Part shown: positions 57,268 to 64,000 of the stretch, in pieces
Position numbering within the stretch: the first letter of the stretch is position 1
How the letters are laid out: each line of letters starts with the position of its first letter
Source of the DNA: Xanthomonas sp. XNM01
GTDB lineage: Bacteria > Pseudomonadota > Gammaproteobacteria > Xanthomonadales > Xanthomonadaceae
Assembly: GCF_014851915.1 (NCBI RefSeq)
Contig: NZ_JACVAP010000005.1
Location: 124,001 to 188,000, forward strand
DNA: 64,000 nt
Reading direction: 5' to 3'
Program-made: the position numbers and the translations under genes
Notes under the pieces: generated by a model
Told to the model about the DNA's origin: nothing
Databases searched by the model: none
What the model saw: the letters and a program-made list of their open reading frames with translations, nothing else

Positions 57268-57451
57268 AAGCCCCGGAATCCGCGCCGCCGCTTCACCACG
57301 ACGTCGAGCCACGACCATCTCCGGGGAGGGAGCAGATCGTGCCATCAGACCGCCGGTCCCACCCGCCAACCGCACGCGACGCGAGCCGCGTCCGCCTGCA
57401 TTTCCGCGCCGTGGCATCGCCACGCATCCGTCGATCCAACGGAACCCACGC

Positions 57452-59014
57452 ATGACTCTCTCAGCGCTCGACACCGGCATCGTCCTGGTCTATCTGGCCG
57501 GCATCTTCATCCTCGCGCAGTGGGTCTCGCGCGAGAAGGCCGGCCACCAGAAGTCGGCCAGCGACTATTTTCTGGCCAGCAAGTCGCTGCCGTGGTGGGC
57601 GATCGGCGCCTCGCTGATCGCGGCCAACATCTCGGCCGAGCAGATCATCGGCATGTCCGGCTCGGGCTACGCGATCGGGCTGGCGATCGCCTCCTACGAA
57701 TGGATGGCGGCGCTGACCCTGCTGATCGTGGGCAAGTTCTTCCTGCCGATCTTCCTGCGCAACCGCATCTACACGATGCCGCAGTTCCTCGAGCAGCGGT
57801 ACGGGCCGAGCATCCGCACGCTGATGGCGGTGTTCTGGCTGGGCCTGTACGTGTTCGTCAACATCACCTCGATCCTGTGGCTGGGCGCGATCGCGGTGAA
57901 CCAGGTCACCGGCATGGACCAGATGACCGCGGTCGTGCTGATCGGCGTGTTTGCGCTGATCTACCAGCTCTACGGCGGCCTGAAGGCGGTGGCGATGACC
58001 GACATCGTCCAGGTCACGCTGCTGGTGCTGGGCGGTCTGTTCGTCGCCGGCCTGACCCTGAACCAGATCGGCGGAGGCGAGGGCGTGGTCGCCGGCTTCA
58101 GCCGCCTGTGGGCCGAGCATCCCGGCCACTTCGAGATGATCCTCAGCAAGGACAACCCGTTCTACAAGGACCTGCCGGGCATCAGCGTGCTGATCGGCGG
58201 CATGTGGATCATGAATGTCAGCTACTGGGGCTTCAACCAGTACATCATCCAGCGCGCACTGGCCGCCAAGGATCTGCGCGAGGCGCAGAAGGGCGTGCTG
58301 TTCGCCGCGTTCCTGAAGCTGCTGATGCCGGTGATCGTGGTGGTGCCGGGCATCGCCGCGGTGATGCTGGCGCCGGACCTGACCAGGCCCGACCAGGCCT
58401 ACCCGACGATGATGGGCCTGCTGCCCACCGGCATCCTCGGCCTGGTGTTCGCGGCGCTGGTCGCGGCGATCGTGGCCTCGCTGGCGTCCAAGATCAATTC
58501 GGTGGCGACGATCTTCACCCTGGATTTCTATGCCAAGGCTCGCCCGAGCGCCGACCAGCAGAAGCTGGTGCGGGTCGGCCGCATCGCCGCCGCGCTGTCG
58601 GTGCTGATCGGCATCCTCACCGCCAAGCCGCTGCTCGGCAGTTTCGACCAGGCCTTCCAGTACATCCAGGAGTACACCGGCTTCTTCACCCCGGGCATCG
58701 TGGTGATCTTCGTGCTGGGCCTGTTCTGGAAGCGCGCCAACGAGGCCGGAGCGCTGGCCGCGGCGATCGGCTCGTTCGTGCTGTCGATCGTGCTGAAGCT
58801 GGCCTGGCCGTCGCTGCCGTTCATCGACCGCGTCGGCCTGGTGTTCCTGCTGGCGCTGGCGCTGGCGGTCGGCATCTCGCTGCTCACGCGCCAGCGCGCC
58901 GGCTCGGACCTGATCCGCACCGACGACATCGACTACGCCACCGCACCGGGCTTCAACATCGGCGCGGTCGGCGTGATCGCGATCCTGACCGCGCTGTACG
59001 CGCTGTTCTGGTGA
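57452..59014 (+). CDS. Sodium/sugar symporter (SSS family)
   Basis: 520 residues with about 14 membrane segments. The core motifs fit the SSS family: GASLIAANISAEQIIGMSGSGYAIGLAIASYEW in segments 1-2 and ALVAAIVASLASKINSVATIFTLDFY in the sodium-binding region. It is closest in layout to the vSGLT-type sugar symporters rather than the proline group. It should import the monosaccharide released by the GH3 enzyme. The LacI gene follows 41 bases later and is probably in the same transcript. Confidence 0.95.
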   Translation: MTLSALDTGIVLVYLAGIFILAQWVSREKAGHQKSASDYFLASKSLPWWAIGASLIAANISAEQIIGMSGSGYAIGLAIASYEWMAALTLLIVGKFFLPIFLRNRIYTMPQFLEQRYGPSIRTLMAVFWLGLYVFVNITSILWLGAIAVNQVTGMDQMTAVVLIGVFALIYQLYGGLKAVAMTDIVQVTLLVLGGLFVAGLTLNQIGGGEGVVAGFSRLWAEHPGHFEMILSKDNPFYKDLPGISVLIGGMWIMNVSYWGFNQYIIQRALAAKDLREAQKGVLFAAFLKLLMPVIVVVPGIAAVMLAPDLTRPDQAYPTMMGLLPTGILGLVFAALVAAIVASLASKINSVATIFTLDFYAKARPSADQQKLVRVGRIAAALSVLIGILTAKPLLGSFDQAFQYIQEYTGFFTPGIVVIFVLGLFWKRANEAGALAAAIGSFVLSIVLKLAWPSLPFIDRVGLVFLLALALAVGISLLTRQRAGSDLIRTDDIDYATAPGFNIGAVGVIAILTALYALFW

Positions 59015-59055
59015 GTCGTCGCTAGCTGCGGCCCCATGGAAGGCAGGACGGACTG

Positions 59056-60069
59056 ATGCGCGCGAGGATCGAGGACGTGGCCGCGGCCGCGGGTGTGTCG
59101 ATGAAGACCGTCTCGCGCGTGCTCAACGCGGAGGCGGGCGTGCGCCAGTCGACCCGCGAGCGCGTGCTCGAGGTGGTGCAGGCGCTGAACTACCGGCCCG
59201 ACCCGTCGGCGCGCCGGCTGGCAGGCAACCGCTCGTACCTGGTCGCGCTGCTGTACGACAATCCGTCGCCGAACTACCTGATGGAGATCCTCAGCGGCGT
59301 GGTCGAGGCCTGCGAGGCACAGCACTACGGCATGGTGATGCAGCCGGTGTCGTATCGCAGCCCGGACTTCGTCGCATCGGTCGACACGCTGCTGACGGTG
59401 TCGCGCCTGGATGGACTGATCCTGACCCCGCCGCTGACCGACAGCGCCGAGCTGCTCGACCGGCTCGACCAGCACGGCGTCCCGTTCTCCTCGATCTCGC
59501 CGCGCGAGCGCGACGGCCGCATCGGGGTGACGCTGGACGAGCACGACGCGGTCTGCGAACTGGTCGCGCATCTGGTCGGCCTTGGTCACAGCCGCATCGC
59601 GCATGTACGCGGTCACCCTGACCACGGCGCGGGCGAATGGCGCATGGCGGGCTACCGCAGCGCGCTGCGCCGGGCCGGCCTGCGCTACGACCCGGATCTG
59701 GTCATGCCGGGCGAATTCTCGTTCGACTCGGGCCTGGACGCCGGGCGCCGGCTGCTGCAGCTGCGCGAGCGTCCGACCGCGATCTTCGCCGCCAACGACG
59801 ACATGGCCGCAGGCGTGATGCGTGCGGCCAGCGAGCTCGGGCTGAAGGTGCCGCGCGACCTGTCAGTGGTCGGCTTCGACGACACGCCGATCTCGCGCCA
59901 GATCTTCCCGGCGCTGACCACGGTGCAGCAGCCGACCCGCGAGATGGGGCGCACCGCCACCGAGCAGCTGCTCAAGGCGATCCGCGACCGCGGCGCAGGG
60001 CGGATGGTACGCATGCCGTATGCGTTGCAGCTGCGGCAGTCGACCGGGCCGGCGCCGCGCGTCGAATGA
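59056..60069 (+). CDS. LacI-family repressor of the carbohydrate locus
   Basis: 337 residues. The N-terminal helix-turn-helix is RARIEDVAAAAGVSMKTVSRVLN with hinge helix RPDPSARRLAGNRSYLVALLYDN, followed by a periplasmic-binding-protein-like effector domain (FAANDDMAAGVMRAASELG and SVVGFDDTPIS near the end). It should bind the TGACAACGCTGTCA palindromes before the GH3, TonB receptor and symporter genes. The inducer is presumably a sugar of the pathway. It shares the symporter transcript, so it is controlled by its own operator. Confidence 0.95.
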   Translation: MRARIEDVAAAAGVSMKTVSRVLNAEAGVRQSTRERVLEVVQALNYRPDPSARRLAGNRSYLVALLYDNPSPNYLMEILSGVVEACEAQHYGMVMQPVSYRSPDFVASVDTLLTVSRLDGLILTPPLTDSAELLDRLDQHGVPFSSISPRERDGRIGVTLDEHDAVCELVAHLVGLGHSRIAHVRGHPDHGAGEWRMAGYRSALRRAGLRYDPDLVMPGEFSFDSGLDAGRRLLQLRERPTAIFAANDDMAAGVMRAASELGLKVPRDLSVVGFDDTPISRQIFPALTTVQQPTREMGRTATEQLLKAIRDRGAGRMVRMPYALQLRQSTGPAPRVE

Positions 60070-60473
60070 GGCCGCCCGGCGATTCCTGAGGATCCTCCGG
60101 CGTCGCGCCAGGAAGCCACATCGTTCCTGTGGGCTCCGCGCCGGCCGCTCGGCGTCGTGTTGCGGGATCCCATCGGTGGAAGTCGGACGCGTCCCGCGGT
60201 CCGCCATCGCAATGACCGGCCAGCGCCGCTTCGGCGGACCTGACGCAACCGTCGTGGGACGCGGGTCGGCACCATCGTCGCCGTGCCGAGGTCAGGAACA
60301 GAAGATCCGCGCCTCGAAGCGAGACGCCTGCACAGACGCATGCGTACTCGCTCCGGCTGGAGCGGGGATGGGCGATGCGCGATACGCCGCACGGTGCAGG
60401 CCCGGCAGCCATCGGCCGGCGGCTGCGCTGCCGGAACACGGCGCCGCGCGCCGTGTCCAGGCAAGGCCAACGC
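60070..60473. other. Gene-free spacer of about 404 bases
   Basis: It lies between two convergent genes. No intrinsic terminator with a T run and no gene is clear. Confidence 0.4.
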
Positions 60474-63400
60474 TCAGGCCGCTTCGATCCTGACCAGGCG
60501 CAACGGGTTGTCCCATTCCTTCAGAAGTTCGGCCTCGCGCGCCTTCGCCGCGTGCAGATGCGCGTCCTTGACGTGGCCGTAGCCGCGGATCTGCTCGGGA
60601 ATGCTGGCGATCTGTGCGGCCAGTTCCGCATTGCCGTGATCCAGCGTCGGCAGCAGGCGCTCGATGGTGGCAATGTAGTCGGCGATCAGCTGCCGCTCCA
60701 TGCGCCGTTCGGCGGTGCGCCCGAACGGATCGAACGCGCCGCCGCGCAGCACGCGCAGCTTCGCCAGCCAGCGGAATGCGGTCAGCACCCACGGGCCGTA
60801 TTCCTGTTTCTTCAGGCGGCCGTGCTCGTCCTTCTTCGCCAGCAGCGGCGGCGCCAGGTGGAAGCGCAGCGTGTAGTCGCCTTCGAACTGCTGCTGCAGC
60901 CGGCGCTGGAACTCGCCGCTGGTGTACAGGCGCGCGACCTCGTACTCGTCCTTGTAGGCCATCAGCTTGAATGCATAACGGGCCACGGCCTCGGACAGCG
61001 CGCTGGAACCGGGGGCGCGCGCCTGCTCGGCGCCGCGCACGCGATCGACCAGCTCCGCGTAGCGACGTGCGTAGGCGGCATCCTGGTACTCGGTCAGGAA
61101 GGCGACACGACGCGCGATCAGCTCGTCAAGGCTGCGCGACAGGCGCAGGTCGTCCAGCGGCAGTGCCGCGATCTCGCCGGTGGCGGTGTCCAGCGGCGAG
61201 GCCGGCGACGGGCCCGCCTGCGCACGCTCGGGCAGGCCACGCCAGTCGCGCGCGGCTGCGGTCGGCTGCGGCGCGCTGGTGCTGCCCCATTCGCTGCCTT
61301 CCCACTCGCCCGGCGGCAGCGGATGCAGGCCATCGGCGAGCGTCTCGCTGGCAGTGGTCGGGTTGCGCACCAGGCCCGCCGCAGTGGCCACGGCCTGTGG
61401 ATCGACCGCGGCCAGCCGGCCCCAGGCGAACGCGCTCCGGTTCATCTCGACCGCGGCGCCGTTGAGTTCGACCGCACGCATCAGCGCCTCGAACGACAGC
61501 GGTACCAGGCCCTGCTGCCAGGCGTAGCCGAGCATGAACAGATTGGATGCGATCGCATCGCCGAGCAGTGCGGTGGCCAACTGGGTGGCATCGAGCAGCA
61601 GCGGCTCGCGCCCGCCGAGCGCGACGCGCACGCCGGCGATGATGTCGCTGGCCGGGAACTGCATGTCCGGCCGTGTGGTGAAGGTGCCCGGCATCGCCTC
61701 GTAGGTGTTGAGCACCACTTCCGAGCGTTCGCCGCGGACCTTGGACAGCGCCCAGTAGTCGTTGACCACGACCATGTCGCAGCCCAGCACCAGGTCGGCC
61801 TCGCCGGCGGCGATGCGTACGGCGTGGATGTCGGCCGGTGCGCGCGCGATGCGGATGTGGGTGGTGACCGCGCCGCCCTTCTGTGCCAGGCCGGTCTGGT
61901 CGAGCACGGTCGCGCCCTTGCCTTCCAGGTGGCCGGCCATGCCGAGCAGGGCGCCGATGGTGACCACGCCGGTGCCGCCGACGCCGGTGATCAGGATGTT
62001 CCAGGGCTGGGCCAGGTCGCTGCGGAACACCGGTGCGGGCAGGGTGTCGAGCAGCGTTGCCGCATCGATCTTGCGACCCTTGCGCGGCTTGCCGCCGTGC
62101 ACGGTGACGAAGCTGGGGCAGAAGCCTTCGACGCAGGAATAGTCCTTGTTGCAGTTGGACTGGTCGATCTCGCGCTTGCGCCCGAACTCGGTCTCCTTCG
62201 GCAGCACCGATACGCAGAAACTCTTCCTGCCGCAGTCGCCGCAGCCTTCGCAGACCAGCGAATTGACCATCACCCGCTTCTGCGGGTCTTCCAGCCTGCC
62301 GCGCTTGCGCCGGCGCCGCTTCTCGGTCGCGCAGGTCTGGTCGTAGATCAGGATCGACACGCCCTTGATCGTGCGCAGGCGCTTCTGCACGTCGTCGAGC
62401 TCGGCGCGGTCGAAGAACTCGACGCCGGGCGGGAACAGCTCGCGCCGGGACCACTTCCCGATCTCGTCGCTGACCAGCACGATCGTGTCGATGCCCTCGG
62501 CCCGCATCTGGTGGGCGATGTCGGGCACGGTCAGGGTGCCGTCGACCGGCTGGCCGCCGGTCATCGCGACCGCGTCGTTGTAGAGGATCTTGTAGGTGAT
62601 GTTCACCTTCGCCGCGACCGCCTGGCGGATCGCCAGCGAGCCGCTGTGGAAATAGGTGCCGTCGCCCAGGTTCTGGAACACGTGCGGGGTGTCGGTGAAC
62701 GGCGCCTGCCCGGCCCAGGTCACGCCTTCGCCGCCCATGTGGGTGAAGGTGTCGGTGGCCCGGTCCATCCAGGTCACCATGTAATGGCAACCGATGCCGG
62801 CCAGCGCGCGCGAGCCTTCGGGCACCACGGTCGAGGTGTTGTGCGGGCAGCCGGAGCAGTAGTGCGGCACGCGCGGGAAGTTGGCGCGTGGCAGCGCCAT
62901 CTCCGCTTCCTTCTCGTCCATCCAGCGCAGGCGCTGCTCGATCGACTCGGTGCTGAAGAAACGCTGGATGCGGCGGCCGATCACGCCGGCGATCGTGGCC
63001 GGGGTCAGCTCGCCGGTGGACGGCAGGATCCATTCGCCTGCCTCGTCGTACTTGCCGACGATGCTCGGGCGGCGGCCGGCGCTGGCCGGCCAGTTGTAGA
63101 ACTGTTCCTTCATCTGCCGCTCGATGAAAGCACGCTTTTCCTCGACGACGATGATGTCCTCGAGTCCCTGCGCGAAGCGGGCGATGCCCTGCGGTTCCAG
63201 CGGCCAGGTCATGCCGACCTTGTAGACGCGGATGCCGATGTCGCGGCAGGCGGTCTCGTCCAGGCCCAGGTATTCCAGTGCCTGCAGCACGTCGAGGTAG
63301 CTCTTGCCGGTGGTGACGATGCCCAGCCGCGCCTGCGGCGCGTCCATCACCACCTTGTCGACGCCATTGGCGCGGGCGAACGCCTGCGCGGCGGCCACCG

Positions 63401-64000
63401 CGTAGCGGTGCAGCCGCATCTCCTGGTCCAGCGGCGGGTCGGGCCAGCGGATGTTGAGCCCGCCCGGCGGCAGTTCGAAGTCCTCCGGCAGCACGATCCG
63501 GCGCGCGAACGGATCCACATCCACCGAGGCGGACGACTCGACGGTCTCGGCGATGGTCTTGAAGCCGATCCAGCGGCCGGTGTAACGGCTCATCGCCCAG
63601 CCGACCAGGCCCAGGTCGAGGATGTCCTGCACCCCGGCCGGGTTGAGCACCGGCATCATCGCGCTGACGAACTCGTCCTCGCTGCCGTGCGGCAGGGTCG
63701 AGCTGCGGCAGGCATGGTCGTCGGCGGCCAGCGCCAGCACGCCGCCATGCTTCCAGGTGCCGGCGGCGTTGCCGTGCTTGAACACGTCGCCGCAGCGGTC
63801 CACGCCCGGGCCCTTGCCGTACCACATGCCGAACACGCCATCGACATTGGCGCCGGGAAACAGGTTGGTCTGCTGCGTGCCCCAGACCATGGTCGCGCCG
63901 AGGTCCTCGTTGAGGCCGGGCTGGAAGCGCACCTTCGCCGCCTCCAGGTGCTTGCGCGCACGCCACAGCTCCAGGTCGAAGCCGCCCAGCGGGCTGCCGC
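60474..64000 (-). CDS. Indolepyruvate ferredoxin oxidoreductase family protein, N-terminus beyond window
   Basis: The gene runs off the right edge; about 1,175 codons are visible and only some 55-60 residues are missing by comparison with the family. Visible parts in order: thiamine-pyrophosphate region with GSPLGGFD and YGKGPGVDRCGDVFKH; CSGCPHNTS; an Fe-S segment CEGCGDCGRKSFC with SCVEGFCPSF; and a gamma-subunit-like domain starting TGVGGTGVVTIGALLG. It oxidises aryl or branched 2-oxoacids to acyl-CoA in amino-acid breakdown. In the linker at 61201-61341 lies an unusual proline/glycine/tryptophan-rich insert (see findings). Confidence 0.95.
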   Translation of the reverse strand, partial: GSPLGGFDLELWRARKHLEAAKVRFQPGLNEDLGATMVWGTQQTNLFPGANVDGVFGMWYGKGPGVDRCGDVFKHGNAAGTWKHGGVLALAADDHACRSSTLPHGSEDEFVSAMMPVLNPAGVQDILDLGLVGWAMSRYTGRWIGFKTIAETVESSASVDVDPFARRIVLPEDFELPPGGLNIRWPDPPLDQEMRLHRYAVAAAQAFARANGVDKVVMDAPQARLGIVTTGKSYLDVLQALEYLGLDETACRDIGIRVYKVGMTWPLEPQGIARFAQGLEDIIVVEEKRAFIERQMKEQFYNWPASAGRRPSIVGKYDEAGEWILPSTGELTPATIAGVIGRRIQRFFSTESIEQRLRWMDEKEAEMALPRANFPRVPHYCSGCPHNTSTVVPEGSRALAGIGCHYMVTWMDRATDTFTHMGGEGVTWAGQAPFTDTPHVFQNLGDGTYFHSGSLAIRQAVAAKVNITYKILYNDAVAMTGGQPVDGTLTVPDIAHQMRAEGIDTIVLVSDEIGKWSRRELFPPGVEFFDRAELDDVQKRLRTIKGVSILIYDQTCATEKRRRRKRGRLEDPQKRVMVNSLVCEGCGDCGRKSFCVSVLPKETEFGRKREIDQSNCNKDYSCVEGFCPSFVTVHGGKPRKGRKIDAATLLDTLPAPVFRSDLAQPWNILITGVGGTGVVTIGALLGMAGHLEGKGATVLDQTGLAQKGGAVTTHIRIARAPADIHAVRIAAGEADLVLGCDMVVVNDYWALSKVRGERSEVVLNTYEAMPGTFTTRPDMQFPASDIIAGVRVALGGREPLLLDATQLATALLGDAIASNLFMLGYAWQQGLVPLSFEALMRAVELNGAAVEMNRSAFAWGRLAAVDPQAVATAAGLVRNPTTASETLADGLHPLPPGEWEGSEWGSTSAPQPTAAARDWRGLPERAQAGPSPASPLDTATGEIAALPLDDLRLSRSLDELIARRVAFLTEYQDAAYARRYAELVDRVRGAEQARAPGSSALSEAVARYAFKLMAYKDEYEVARLYTSGEFQRRLQQQFEGDYTLRFHLAPPLLAKKDEHGRLKKQEYGPWVLTAFRWLAKLRVLRGGAFDPFGRTAERRMERQLIADYIATIERLLPTLDHGNAELAAQIASIPEQIRGYGHVKDAHLHAAKAREAELLKEWDNPLRLVRIEAA

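Overview
The window is a stretch of high-GC chromosome from a gammaproteobacterium of the Xanthomonadaceae/Lysobacteraceae type (Lysobacter, Luteimonas or Pseudoxanthomonas-like). This is inferred from gene content and codon use: a long fused indolepyruvate ferredoxin oxidoreductase, a TonB receptor/GH3/LacI carbohydrate locus, type II QueF, an I78 inhibitor lipoprotein and a cupin protein beside a TonB receptor. No rRNA, tRNA, IS element, phage gene or CRISPR array was seen. It reads as ordinary core chromosome plus one carbohydrate-use locus, with unusually long gene-free spacers.

Layout. 1-6.4 kb: TPR/GGDEF diguanylate cyclase (runs off the left edge), DUF885 lipoprotein, small hypothetical proteins, AraC regulator. 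6.4-8.1 kb: adhP followed by a decayed DUF779 gene. 8.3-14.2 kb: FAD/NAD(P) oxidoreductase, phenylalanine hydroxylase divergent from an Lrp/AsnC regulator, small membrane and secreted proteins, a GFA protein, a GYF_2-AIM24 protein. 14.9-19.6 kb: acid phosphatase, rhomboid protease, frameshifted LprI-like gene, lipoprotein, LysM protein, queF. 19.9-25.6 kb: MerC-like protein divergent from a CobW GTPase over a probable Zur box, an EamA transporter, an alpha/beta hydrolase overlapping zapE, and a DUF998 protein. 26-30.7 kb: nrdA-nrdB-flavodoxin-thioredoxin behind a pair of NrdR-type boxes. 30.8-35.9 kb: serine hydrolase, thioesterase, DUF2789, I78 lipoprotein, nicotinamidase, class I aldolase. 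36.7-39.4 kb: metE under a cobalamin riboswitch. 40-49.5 kb: OYE-family enzyme, purU, TSUP exporter, M20 amidohydrolase, extracellular-type nuclease, cytochrome c5. 49.9-60 kb: carbohydrate locus. 60.5-64 kb: indolepyruvate ferredoxin oxidoreductase, cut by the right edge.

The best supported multi-gene system is the carbohydrate locus: an exported GH3 glycosidase, a TonB-dependent receptor, a cupin-like protein, a sodium/sugar symporter and a LacI repressor. One 14-bp palindrome, TGACAACGCTGTCA, lies upstream of the receptor and, as its exact reverse complement, upstream of the symporter; a one-mismatch version lies upstream of the GH3 gene. In each case the first half-site forms part of a TTGACA hexamer.

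I found no wholly new system. The points most worth a second look are the LacI operator set with its accessory TGCA palindromes, the chain of four hairpins filling the nrdA-nrdB gap, the nested inverted repeats between phhA and the Lrp gene, and the broken DUF779 gene beside adhP.
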